Source: Marsupella aquatica
Taxonomy: Eukaryota > Marchantiophyta
Length of the DNA: 64,000 nt
Reading direction: 5' to 3'
Assembly (NCBI GenBank): GCA_973895155.1
Contig: OZ316899.1
Span: 9,362,001 to 9,426,000 of the forward strand
Shown: positions 52,430 through 63,698 of the stretch, piece after piece
Layout of the letters: every line of letters begins with the position of its first letter
Position numbering within the stretch: position 1 is the first letter of the stretch
Notes under the pieces: model-generated
Told to the model about the DNA's origin: nothing
Database searches by the model: none
Seen by the model: the letters and a program-made list of their open reading frames with translations, nothing else
Program-made: the position numbers and the translations under genes

Positions 52430-53158
52430 AATGTCGTACAAAATTAGTCCATGATGCTAGCCCTAACCTCATTACTACATGATGAGTTCAAGTCATGACA
52501 TGACCTAGTGGCCAGTGGACCCTATCGACAATGCTATCCGCGATGACGTTCGGTGCCTTCACAATCAAATATCACTAGAATAAAGCCCGTAGCCACTGTC
52601 CGAATTGTTGCTCGGCAATTTTTCTACATTGTCACACCAGAAGATTTGGGTTAACCTGTTCTCCACCCAGTCCTGGACTCTTCCTAGCACATCTCCATCG
52701 AAGAACTTATCATACAGATCCCTCTCATATATCTCCATCCTCTAGACATAGTTTGCCACCCAAGACTTGAGTGATGTAACTGACATCATAGAGAGGGTAT
52801 CAATAGGCAGAATTTGATGTAAGAGAACAAGGAACGTACAGGCGGTTCGATGACAATTTCAATGTCGGTTGTCGTCCATGTTTTCAATGACGTCCTTCAC
52901 CACTTTTAACGCTGCCCATCCCTTGGAGTGAGTCACGAGGAATCTCCATTTCCTACTAACTCTGGACAATATGCGCATGTTGTCGATCGTCTTGAAGGTA
53001 GCATCATCATCAGTGCCATGTGTATTTGCAGACTCAAATGCATTTCTAAGTAGAGGCCAAACATGGCCCTCTATCAGCATATCCGGGAGGCCAGAGATGA
53101 GACTTTGCCTTTTTTCTTCTTCTACTTCCTCCAGAATAGGCTCCCCAACAGTCCCCAT
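52430..53158 (-). pseudogene. F-box-like protein gene, decayed copy
   Basis: From ATG 53158, 99 codons run to a TGA at 52856-52858, then the frame continues to about 52565 with a further TAG. The segment LISGLPDMLIEGHVWPLLR..NMRILSRVSRKWRFLV has the L-P-x2-L...W..L...R.VSR.WR pattern of an F-box, the Skp1-binding domain of SCF ubiquitin-ligase adaptors, and is closely similar to the intact frame at 59016-59645. Downstream of both genes lies a matching 'acaaaattagtcc.tgat' flank. This copy is shorter at the N-terminus and has two stops. Confidence 0.6.
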
Positions 53159-53836
53159 ACTGAGAGCCGATCAAAATTAGCTTTCAATTTCAGCTCAGTA
53201 ATTGTCGCCGTAAACTTATCAAGGCATGTAGCGCACTTTTCATGATAACACCTCTTCGTGTATGATCCTTCCATGTTGGAGAGCCGCTTGAAGCAAGTTT
53301 AGCCGCTTGAAGCACCCGTGAGATGAAGACGACACCCAACACATTGAACACAACAACCAACCAACCAAACAAGCGGATGAAGGATAGAGAAAGTGCCCTC
53401 CTCTTTATAACGACAATGACATTGACATATTGGTTTCAACGGTCTCCACTTGCAAAGTTTACGGGTTGATCTTGACCCTGTAGGGGCTACACGCCGGTCG
53501 CGCAACGGGCGTAGAATGTCTGCCTTTGTGGGGAGGCTCTCCCTAAGCAATGAACAACAATGTGATTTCTGCCCAGTGCGATGAATGTCAAAGTGTAGAA
53601 ATTCAACCAAGCGCAGGGATAAGTGAGAAAGACGTTGAAAACCCTAACGAAGAGTGAAGAGGAAGAGGAAGAGTAAGGAAGAAGGGAGCACGTACCGCAC
53701 ATACCGCACATACCGCACCGCATGAAACTACATCATGGATACGGGACATCCCAACTATACTTGACAACGTACATCTTGTTAACGGACCAAACAAGAAAGT
53801 ATGCAAGGGTCTAGGATTTACGGCCCAGGGTACATG
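53159..53836. other. non-coding stretch left of the telomere motif
   Basis: No gene is supported. It contains a small 'accgcacat' triple repeat at about 53694-53718 and purine-rich gaagag sequence. Open frames here lack motifs. Confidence 0.5.
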
Positions 53837-53876
53837 TTTAGGGTTTAGGGTTTAGGGTAAACCCTAAACCCTAAAC
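53837..53876. repeat. interstitial plant-type telomere repeat, head-to-head
   Basis: Three TTTAGGG units (53837-53857) are followed after one T by AAACCCTAAACCCTAAAC (53859-53876), the inverse orientation. The sequence is therefore a near-perfect palindrome of the Arabidopsis-type telomere unit. Confidence 0.95.
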
Positions 53877-53947
53877 GGTCCAAATATCAAAGACCCTCGC
53901 CGAGAATTGATAGTGAAAGACAGGAAGGATCTCATGTTGCCAAGTAT

Positions 53948-54055
53948 TTTATTATTCAAAAAAGTCATACAAAATTAGTCGATGATCTCTAAATTTAAAC
54001 CAGGTGTGGCGTACTCTTGCGTATTCTATAAACTAAACCGATAATGACATGAAGT
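53948..54055 (+). repeat. direct repeat of the solo-LTR target region (left copy)
   Basis: The sequence from 'acaaaattagtcgatgatc' to 'aatgacatgaagt' recurs at 58826-58913 with a few substitutions. In the right copy it continues straight into 'gcacctaaaagttgtcacg', which also occurs right after the solo LTR (58779) and again at 58914. Confidence 0.9.
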
Positions 54056-57000
54056 TGTGATGCCTAGCCAGAAATCACTAGGCCAGTTAAGTGGGGAAAA
54101 TGGAGGTGTACCCTATAAACACATTAGTATAGTAACAAAAGCAAGGAAAATATAAACAATTAAGGGTGACTATGGAACCCGGGCCGAGGCCGGAGGTAAG
54201 GACGCCGGGGGAGAGAACACGATTAGGGTTAGGGCGCACTAAGCATCGGCGGCTAGGGGTAACCAATGGGAGGAAAGACCAAAGGAGGAGAGGGGTAAGG
54301 ACCGCTCGTGAGAAATGGTGGCTCAATTGCAAGCACGAACTGGGCAGACGACTACGGAAGGCCAACTACTGTCAGTTGCTTAGGCAAGCACTCTGGGCGG
54401 GAGCAGATACCAACGATCGAGTCAAGGAGGGTATGAGCAACGTCAATCAAGCGGCACATTTTTGGGGATGCCTGTTCGAACGGGCAACTGAGTACATTGG
54501 GACTTATGAGGACGAAGAATCGGAGAGAGCAACTCGAGAACGGCAGGAGCTCGCTCGACTGTGGGAGCTGCAGAAGTCTGCCTTCTTAGGAGGAGAACTC
54601 ATCAAGGCCGAGTTCATGTGGACTCCTACTGCCAATCAGCTCGATGACCATTTGTTTTGCGAAGATAGAATCGTCGGCATTCGGGAAGCCATCAACTGCT
54701 GCAATGACGCGCACTGGGAGTTGAAGGGTAGCACGGAGGGGTGGACAAAGGCAACTGTGCTAGGAGAAACATCCACGGCAGCCGAGATGAAGAGGAAAGG
54801 AAACAACAACGAAGAGGCCACCCCGGCAAAAAGAACAAGGTCGGCGACACCAAGGAAGCCAGCAGAGCAACAGAATAGGAGGCAAGGAGAAGCCAAAGAG
54901 GAGGAGGTCGATCCCATCAATGCCATTCCAACAAAGGATGACACCTGGAAAGGCTGGGCGGCAACCCTACCAGAGGAAGTGCAATTATATTTTGCACGGG
55001 AGGAGGATGCATGCTTTACGGCCATGCAGACCAAGAAGTACCAAGGCTTCATGGCCGGATCCAGCTTGGAAGCCTTTTTAAGATTACCATGGCTGAAGCC
55101 GGAGGTGCCGGACTCAGACTTATTAGAATTCGTGGGATCATGGGAACCCGAGACCAATTCCACGAGGGTGTATGGGAAGGATTTCTATCTCACTCCCCGG
55201 GTGATTGCCGAGGTGTTTGGCTTGCCGATGGGTAATAAGACCAAGGTTGATACCAGGAAGACCTTACCTGACAAGGAGTTCTGGTCGTTCCCAGGACCAT
55301 CAACGAAGAATGGCTTCTTCCGGAACACCTGCACCAGCCCGCACATCGGAGAGATGATCAATTTCTTGCGGGTGACCATGCATTGTAACTTGCCAAGGGC
55401 AGAGATCGGCAAGGCTCAGGTCTACCTAGCAGAAAGGCCAGACCCAAGCCGGGATTACAATGGGTACCTCCTCAACCAACTGAAGAAGATCTTGAAGGAG
55501 GAACAGCAGGTGATCGGCGTGGGAAGTGTGTCCCGGCTTGGCTATCACATGCCGCTGTTGTGCCGGTATGCCAGAAGTCAAATCTTTGCCCCAGTACTTC
55601 CCCTATCGGCAAGGGCACCGGAGGAGGTTCCGGAGTAGAGGCTGGCAACAGCAGAGCCCAACTAGCCTGCCAGTCCTACGATCGAGCAGGTGTTTCGGCC
55701 AAGGAAAGAAGACTTGCTGATGTAGCAATCAGGCATGCAGAATCTACTGAAATTGTTGGAGAAGGAGAGAATGGCACCGGCACCGACAACGGCACTGGTA
55801 CAGGGCACTGCCCCAGAGGCCGGCTTAAGCCAACTCAGGAGGGAAAACCCCTTTACCGGAGCCAACAAGAGAAGGAGGCCGGAACACAAGCCGGGAGTTC
55901 GAATGTATGTGGGAGCCTCAAGCCCTGAATCGGAGGCAGAGCAGCCTAAGGCTCCTTCCCGCGGAAAACAGAGGGAGAGGATAGCCTGGAAACTAGAGGA
56001 GGAACAAGAGCCCGTGATCTGTGAGGCCGTTTTCACGGTAGGACCAGGGGAACAGAGGGGGAAGCCGAGAGTCCAAGCAGTGGAGGAGGCGATGGAGGAC
56101 TACAACAATGATAACTCCGGCTATGGGTCGGATCATCATGTTCCAGGAGTAAGGACCTGTGGCCGGTTTATCCCCACGCTTCCAAGAGTAGTTCGAGGGG
56201 ACCCCACCCAGCAGAGTAGCCCCAAGTCTCCCCCACCAGAGGTTGCTCCCCCGAGCTTTGACGGCATAAAGCAAACGGCACAAGATTTTCAGGAGCGACT
56301 TAGGGAGGAAGAGAAAGCAGCCCTGGCTAGGGAGAAAGATTTACTAGGAGGAGATTGGCCGGAGGACATCAGGCGGCTTGCCAAAAAAAGAAGCAACCCT
56401 CTTGCCACCGTAGAAGAAATCCGCAAGGCGGCTTGGGAACAGAGGCCGAGGTGGTTGATGCCGATGACTTCTACTTACTCCACCTATGCTAAAGATAGAG
56501 CCATGGAGTACGGGGAGATGTGTGGGGACCTGGCGCTCAACATATTTGGGGAGGAGTTGGAGCAGGGACCTTTTTTTGAAAGGGAGATGTTGGAGAAGCA
56601 CCGATTAGAAGAAGCGGTGGCTTTGGAGAGAAGCAAGAAGGACGAGGTCATCCGGCGGCTTAGGAAGATGGAAGCCGAGGTGGAAGACCTGCAGGCGGCC
56701 AAGAAAGCCCAAGATGAGCTGCGGATTAAGCGGCATGAGCTAAACATCATGCAAGGACAATTGGATGCCGCTCAGTCTGGCAATCAGATTATCAAAGATA
56801 AACTGACTCGGACTCAAGGAGAGTTGGCCGGCACGGTCAAGGATAGGGAAAAGTGGAAGCAGGAGCTGAGGGACGTAGAGGAGGCCCACATAACCGCCAA
56901 CAACCGAGCCATGGCGGAGACTCAAAGAAAGGAGAGGGCGTTGAAAGGAGAGCTCGAGGATATCCGCGGAGCCCTTGAGCAGAAGGAGGCCGAGTTAGGA

Positions 57001-58773
57001 AAATCCTATCAAGGGAGTATTGCACTGCAGCAGGAGCTTGCGTCCCTGACGGCCAGCTTCAAGGCCGACCTGCGTGAGAAGGACGACCAGCTCGACCAGA
57101 CTTATGCCAAGATGAATAAGATGGAGTCTGAGGTCGTAGCGGAGCTCGACAAGGAGCTAAGAGCAACCCAGGAGGAGAGGGCTACCTTAAAATTGGAATT
57201 GGAGGAAGCCGGAAAGAAGCTACAGGAGGGACGGAAGGACTTGGAGGAAGCCCAAGAGGAGTTGGAGGAAACCACCAGGAAGATGGAGAACTTACAGCGG
57301 GGGGCCGATAACCAAACGGAGCGGCTGAAGAAACAGGCCGCAATATTTAAGTGCTTAGCTTCATCTGGTCCAACTCCAATTGTGGGAACTCCGTTACCAG
57401 GAGGGGTACTGGCCAAAAGACAAGCCGAGACACACGCCCCGGTGCCGGAGGTAGGTAGCAAGGGGAAGGGACCAGCTACCAAAATAGGGAAGAAGAAGAA
57501 GCGGAAACCTTTTGGGTCTGGGAGTTATACGGCTCACCAAGCCATTGTGACCCAGGAGGTCAACCCGGCACCAACCTCCGGCATGGTCACGACAGTAGAT
57601 CCACCTGTTGAAGAAGGTGGGGATGGCAAGGCCCAGGCCGGGACAGCTATTGATGAAGCCGAGGTACCGGATCCTCCACTAGAACATGACGGGGAGGCCG
57701 AAGCTGTATCGAAGGCCGTGACCGATGCTGAGGCCAAAGCCGAGGGTGGACCCAGTCAAGCCGATGAAGACTCGGTCCGGGGCAGGTAATCTGTCAGAGG
57801 ACGGACCGACGGCAGTGGCTGCGGGGGAAGCATTGGGGGCGTCCATTGAGGATCCGCCACCGGTGTCGTGACGGTGCAAGGGCACCGTTCCTTTAAGGAA
57901 GGGCGGACGTGGAGGTAGGAGGCGTGAGTGGGCAGGGTGGGCTCAAATCTCCAAGTTTAGGATTAGGATCAAGACCAGGAGACGGCCCTAACACTTAGAT
58001 TAGTGGGATGGCGGATCCACTGGTAGGAGCAACACTTGTGCTCCTGCCTCACTGTACAGTTAGGTAGATTATAGGTAGGATAGATTAAGCTTACACAGTG
58101 ATGTTTTGGATAGATCCGCTGCCAGGATAAATACCTGGGCAGTGGGGAGTCTAGGGCCTCTTCTTTAGCAAGTTTTTAGTTGCACCAGCAGGGCTGGGAT
58201 CAAGTAGTAAGAGAAGCTCTCGGTTAGTTATACAGTGACCCTTGTGTATATTCATGTTTCCTCATGCCTAAGAACTGAATAGAGTTGGCCTCACGGCTTA
58301 GTTTGTAGAGCTTGTGTATGAGATGTACTGTTTGTATGGCAAGTGCATGGTATAACTCAGTCAGAAGGAGTCATTTTGCTATTTGTGTGTCGCATTAACT
58401 TGTGTGAAGAGTGCCCACATCAATGAAGGGAAGTAGCAAGGGAGTGAGAGTTGGATGTGTCGAACTGAGAGAGGTCTTAGCGGCTTAACCAAGCCAATTG
58501 GGGATCATTCCGGCGGCGGAATCCAAACATACCTAATGGAAGACCAGGAGAGGAACACAAGGGAAGGCCTAGAATAGGCCGGCTAAGTATCTCATGACCC
58601 GATGAAAGATCTGTCCAGTATATGTGTGTAAAATATTAATAGTAGTAGAAGGAGGATTAGCAGCGTCCCATGCCGCTAAGCCGCGGAAATGGCCTCACCG
58701 AGGACGAAACCTGCGGGAATCGGCTTGAGCAAGGGGGTTTTCTTGGGTTTGGGGAGCCATGGGACGCACCACA
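54056..58773 (+). mobile_element. solo LTR of the same retrotransposon family (4,718 bp)
   Basis: It begins TGTGATGCCTAGCC and ends GCACCACA, the same ends as the LTRs of the element at 21522-37059, but lies in the opposite orientation. No gag, pol or second LTR is attached. Flanks are GAAGT (54051-54055) and AAAGT (58774-58778), a 5-bp target duplication with one substitution. It therefore arose by recombination between the LTRs of a once-complete element. Divergence from the complete element is clearly larger than between that element's own LTRs. Confidence 0.92.
54172..57871 (+). pseudogene. LTR-encoded ORF in the solo LTR (decayed copy)
   Basis: From ATG 54172 the frame matches the 1,206-codon LTR ORF along its whole length: Arg-rich N-terminus, mobile-domain-like region (YLTPRVIAEVFGLPMGN), linker, coiled coil, basic KKKKRKP. 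Three TAGs (55636, 55663, 55723) fall in the proline-rich linker without changing frame. At least the last two stand where the intact copies have Gln or similar codons. Near 57775 a frame shift moves the last ~30 codons, and the homologous end (..IEDPPPVS) stops at 57869-57871. It also has an insertion of about 25 codons after the linker (REKQRERIAWKLEEEQEP region). Over 1,170 codons are otherwise open. Confidence 0.9.
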
Positions 58774-58777
58774 AAAG

Positions 58778-59015
58778 TGCACCTAAAAGTTGTCACGATT
58801 GACACTTACACCTTGATCAAGTCTTACAAAATTAGTCCATAATCTCTAAATTTGAACCAGGTGTGGCGTACTCCTGCGTATTCTATAAACTAAACCGATA
58901 ATGACATGAAGTGCACCTAAAAGTTGTCACGATTGACACTTACACCTTGATCAAGTCTTTCCTGAACCTGCTCAGTGTACCAATTATCAAGACAAGTCCT
59001 TTTCCAAGCATCTAC
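58778..59015. repeat. tandem-duplicated flank next to the solo LTR
   Basis: 'gcacctaaaagttgtcacga' and the next ~25 bases occur at 58779 and again at 58914, separated by the copy of 53948-54055. A ~136-bp tandem duplication therefore predates or includes the insertion site. No gene is present. Confidence 0.85.
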
Positions 59016-59645
59016 TCATTCTTGTTGAACACCATATATCGACAGATAACAGTCCGCTTCCTCCGAATCACATAATAACCAGGAATTGATCCTCTCATTT
59101 AAGATATCATCAGCCAACCGAGCCCAAACATCAATCAGTGGGAACGCTCTCATTGACTCACAAAAGAAGTGAGGTGTCAATTCAGGCCATCTTGTGGCAC
59201 AACATATCACAGCAGTAGTCATTGCAGCCCATGTTATGGAGTTTGTTATCAAATATCTCCATTTCCTGTTGATATGCGCAACAGACCGCACCATCAAGGA
59301 CATATTCCTCACTAGAGCATCCACAAGCACAACATCTTCCAACATTGATCGGATCCGGGGCCATATGTGCAACTCCACAAGATCATCAGGCAATCCCGGA
59401 ATCAAGTTACCGGCTGGAGGGTGACATCGTAGGGGATAACGAGAGGAGGGGAGATTCCAGATGCGAGCACGGTCTTGTTCTTTACTAGCAAGAAGCGTCT
59501 GCAATTCCAATGTAAGCCTTTCTTGTGTCCTATCAATCACCATCTCACGTCCGCCTGCACTTGGATCCATAGTTTTGAACAAAGCAACAACCCTCATCCC
59601 AAGGACCCAAGTGGGTTTAGGGTCGAATCTGAGCCTCGTCAACAT
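59016..59645 (-). CDS. F-box-like protein, 209 aa
   Basis: The open frame runs from ATG 59645; an internal ATG (MDPSAGG..) 25 codons later is an alternative start. The segment LIPGLPDDLVELHIWPRIRSML, then RSVAHINRKWRYLITNSITWAAM, follows the F-box pattern (L-P-x2-L, then conserved W-R near the end). The C-terminus (about 80 residues) is helical without LRR or Kelch repeats, so substrate specificity cannot be guessed. A second, broken copy is at 52430-53158. Small F-box-like ORFs are abundant in plant-lineage genomes; this one lies between a solo LTR and a MULE, so it could be transposon cargo. It is intact in sequence, but expression is unknown. Confidence 0.55.
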   Translation of the reverse strand: MLTRLRFDPKPTWVLGMRVVALFKTMDPSAGGREMVIDRTQERLTLELQTLLASKEQDRARIWNLPSSRYPLRCHPPAGNLIPGLPDDLVELHIWPRIRSMLEDVVLVDALVRNMSLMVRSVAHINRKWRYLITNSITWAAMTTAVICCATRWPELTPHFFCESMRAFPLIDVWARLADDILNERINSWLLCDSEEADCYLSIYGVQQE

Positions 59646-59859
59646 AAATTTGTAACCCTATACTTATAACGGTCATATTATAAACCCTAACCCCCTAACC
59701 CTAGGCCCGCAACCCTGAAGTCCATGTCGGTGAGGGTTGCCAAGACGACTCAGGAGTTAGGTTGGTGAGGGTTGCCAAGATTAGATGACTCGGCAAGGGT
59801 TGGCAAGATGATCTCCTGAAGAAGGAGACAATGTCAGCAAGGGTCGCAGACATACAATG

Positions 59860-62800
59860 TCAGACGATATTGGCATTTGCTACAAGGCCGCGGACCTCAG
59901 TTAGAGTCAAGATAGGTTGGTTTACACATTGATCCGTGTCAATGTCCCTTTTACATATGTTTGCAAAGCACCAATACAAGTGCTTGCACGGGAAGTAGGC
60001 TCTTCCCATCGACTCCCTATACATGAAATCCTTGCAGGAGCAACTTGGGAAGACACAGATCTGGACGCAATGTACTGAAGTTTGCCCCCCGCTAGTGTTG
60101 TTCACCATGAGCCTTATGCCGGTAGCATTCCCTGTTTCAATTCTCCTCATTGACATGCACACAATGGCCTTCGTCTTAGCATTTGGATACGTGCTAATGC
60201 ATCCTTGGGGGGGTCTGACCTCCTTTGCCTTGCCTGGCCATTGCGGCAAGTACCACAATCGTCAGGCCTTGTAGGATCTGGCCACTCTGGGTATGTGTTC
60301 AAATCCATGATGATGTCGCCAACACTCACTACCTCATTCATAACATTGCCAGCAGAAATGACATCCACTCCATTGTTGTGCAGGAAAATAACCTCTGCTT
60401 CTGTAAGATTAGTACCACGAGAGACCGGAAACTTTGAAGGCAGTGGTGGTAGCACGCCGGTACTGAAAGGCAAAAAGGATTTTGTGCAACAGTGATTGTT
60501 TGGGCAAAACCAATACAGATATGGAACACCTGGTTCATTAAATTTACTCCCCGCCAACCAACAAATACCAACAACACCCAATCCACTCACTTTCAATCCT
60601 GCCTCTCTAATAAATCGAGCACATACTCCCCGTTCCTTGCCTCTGAACGCACCTCTACAACCGAGACTCTTACCACATGTTGAGATGCGAGCCAGAAATA
60701 ACGTCCGTGGCACCAAATCAGTTTCCTAAACATGTCTTTTGACGGGCTCCGGACGTGGGGTTGACCTTGTCATCCGTTGGAGAGGTTCCACAATGACAAC
60801 TTCAGGCTCGCCCAAGCCACTACCGCCATCGAAAGACAAATCCACAACTTCAAGATCTGTGCTTTTTAAGGTTGCATCCCTGTTTGCAACCCCCTTGAAC
60901 TTCCTCTTCTTTGGTCTCGTTACCATAACAATGTCAGGCCTGTGTGAATCTTCTACTACCACATGAGTGCCAGAAACGGCCTTCCCGCGCTTCATAGAAA
61001 CCGTTTCTACATCTCCGCTAAGTGGGTCTGCCAACAAGAACTTACGCAATTCTGGTTGAGTTATAACTGTGTTCAATTTTGAAAAGAAAGATTCCACATT
61101 CCCAACAGCAGTAACGTCTCGAAGTCGGAGTTCAAATAGGCTCGGTCCCCGCCCTTTCCTCCCACTGTGTTGGTAGTGCTCCAAAGATGCAACCTGGCTC
61201 AATGCTCGAGTTGCATCTAAGTTACAGGACTGTGCTAACCCAACCTTTCTATTAGAGGACCATTTTTACATGACCGCATGCACCGACTCTGCCCCACTGT
61301 GGTTAGGCATCAGCGCAGCCTTTTCTTTGTCCATCTCCTACAATTTCCAAGAAGAATGTCAATACAATTGGAAACATATCTCAGCGACCTTTGCCAATAT
61401 TTGATAGAAAGCGTTACAGACAGAGGTCGTCCAATTGAACATCCCTTCAACTGACCCCATGTCAACGAGCTTCGCCAAGATTTGACGGATTTCATGCATA
61501 TAGAGGAAAAGCGTTAGACACTTATGAGTCTCAAAAAAATTCCCCATTGAGAAAACCGAACAATCCACCAAGACATCCACGTTGTGAGCTCCTTTGCTTT
61601 TTCGGGTAGCGCGTTGCCCTCGCTCCACCACGTCTTAAGCTTCTCAAAAACTCAAAATGCAAGAACTATGTTGCCGGTGTGTCGAAGCAAATCTAGAATT
61701 TCCTTATGCTCAAATCTATTCTATGGGACAATGTGCTTCTGCACCCTCTCCACTGATTGGGCCCAGTGAAACGCATCAGACTTCTCTCTATGGGTATTTA
61801 CCTTTCCATCCCAAAATTCATTGCGGATTGCATTCCACCCAGCAGCAGCATTATCAGCCATAAAGCCACAACATTCTTCAGCCCATGTTCTCCGCACACC
61901 CTCCTCATGACCTTCCATGCAGTTTGTAATGCCGCACTATCTTCTGAAACCAGCTCACAAACAAAGATTGTGCACAGGCCCCGATAGAAATGGTCATACA
62001 AGTGTGCTGACATGGTGCACCATTTGTTGTCAAGTATACGATGCACCACATCAGACATCACCCATGAATGCTTGAGATCCCCGCCTGGCTGCATTCTTTG
62101 AACAAGGTCCACCCCGGAACCAGGACCTTTTGTACTCTTTTAAAAATGTGCGGTCGCTCGTCTGTTCCCACATTCTGGGATGGGAACAAAACACTTTGGA
62201 TAAACAGAAAGGCAGTCACCTTCCGCATCTTCAGTATCATGTGAAGATCAGACAACACATGACTGTACTTCTTGATGCTCCTAATCATAGAGCAAAAAAC
62301 GGATTCATCACCGAGGATGGACAACATTTCATTAAGGTCTCTTGCCTCCTCAGATGTCACCATTTCAGCCACTGGGTCTTCAAGGATATCTTTAAGTTTC
62401 TGTATTGCCTTGCCCTTGATAACAGATGGCATAGCAGTCGGACTCCTCTTCAGCTCCACCTCCACAAGATTGCGCACAACTGATTGTTGATCCTTGTTAT
62501 GCGTGAACATTGCAGGATGGGTGCAATTTCCTATATGCATCGCAACACGAGACTTGTGACAATAATTCACGTCATCCTTGGTTGGAGTGATATAGTACAT
62601 CTCACTTGGGCATTGAGCTATACACCTGGGAGGCCTCTTGCAGTATGTACAAATTACGCTCGATGGGGGAACATTGCGTCCAACAGGGAAAGGTAGCTCA
62701 TTTGTGCCTGCTCAATCTCAGGTCCACTTTGCAGAATTGTGCTCTTGTCGTTGTTGAAAATTTTCACAATCCTCATGCAGACATCGTAGAGACCCCAAAC

Positions 62801-63698
62801 ACTTGACGCTTTGGATCTTGTACAAGTGACTATTGTTGTTCAGCTTTGGGCCAATGTTTGCTCCCGTCTCAATTAACCGGCTCCACATGTAACAATCGTT
62901 CTTGTGCTCCATCCCAAAGAAGAAACAACCCTTAGAGTATGGACCTATAAAGGGTGGCAACTCAAAAATATGGTCTCCATCATAGAATTTTGGCAATTAC
63001 AGAACTCTCTCGGGCAATTTCATGCTCAAAATCTTACGAGCAGCTTGTACACAACGAGAGGTCCCTTTTCCGTGCAACATGGCATGAACAACATTAACAA
63101 GGAACTCATCCTTCCATACCGAATCACCACCTTGGAGACCCTCGCGAAGGATGGATGCCTTTGAATGAGGTGTCTCCTTTGGTTGACGATAACAAGCTCC
63201 ACAATCCTCCCAGAATTGGGATGTGTTTGACTGAGGTGTATTCATTGGTGAAGGTTCACCATCTTGGAGACCCCCTTGGACATGAATCCCACTGGATCGA
63301 GGTGTCTCCTTTGGTGGAGTATCACCATCTCCGAGATCCTCCCACATTTGAAATGAATTTGACCGAGGGGTACTCGTCCGAGAAGGTTCTTCATGATGGA
63401 GACCCTCTTTGACATGGTGTGCACTTGGTATGCACCCCGTCTTTCTACAGAGAATATAAGATGCGCCATACTTCAGGTACCACTCTCGCTCATCTCCATC
63501 TCCATCTCCATCTCCTTTGGATTCATCAGACGTGGACAACCCGTCCTTGCTCTCCTCATAAATCATGAAATCCCCTACCTTCAAACCAAAATGGCTCACT
63601 ACTTCATGTTCCTTAGTCACTCGGACAATGTCAACATTAGAATTACAAAAAACAACTACATCCCCCGTTAAAGATGTGATAATCACAAGAGAGGCCAT
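59860..63698 (-). pseudogene. Mutator-like element (MULE) transposase gene with SWIM zinc finger, broken
   Basis: From ATG 63698 (good context, aacATGg) the N-terminus reads as a strand-rich region (LTGDVVVFCNSNVDIVRV). Next come degenerate WED..P.ETP..S repeats (63130-63415), then Cys/His segments (CYMW, CLGSLRCLHEDC, CHKSRVAMHIGNCTHP). The MULE core follows: LKHSWVMSDVVHRILDNKW, then GFMADNAAAGWNAIRNEFW, then AFHWAQSVERV. After a helical part and a basic region (60726-61202) comes the SWIM finger CSCKDFMYRESMGRAYFPCKH (C-x-C...C-x-H). Stops near 62997, 62715 and 62709, and frame changes near 62110, 61900, 61650 and 60250, show it is dead. MULE transposases cut and paste DNA by a DDE mechanism. 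Terminal inverted repeats are not visible in the window. Confidence 0.85.
63130..63415 (-). repeat. four degenerate ~72-bp internal repeats in the MULE N-terminal region
   Basis: Each unit carries ctccta/g..gag-gtgtctcc-tttgg..caccatctt/ccgagatcct. Translated, they give repeating WEDx3..P.ETPxS motifs. The embedded 'gagaccctcgc' relates to the dispersed GGCGAGGGTC motif. Confidence 0.7.

Noticed and set aside
53190-53806. Several 60-100 codon minus-strand frames with hydrophobic segments
   Set aside because: They overlap in three frames, lack motifs or homologues, and lie in sequence that looks non-coding.
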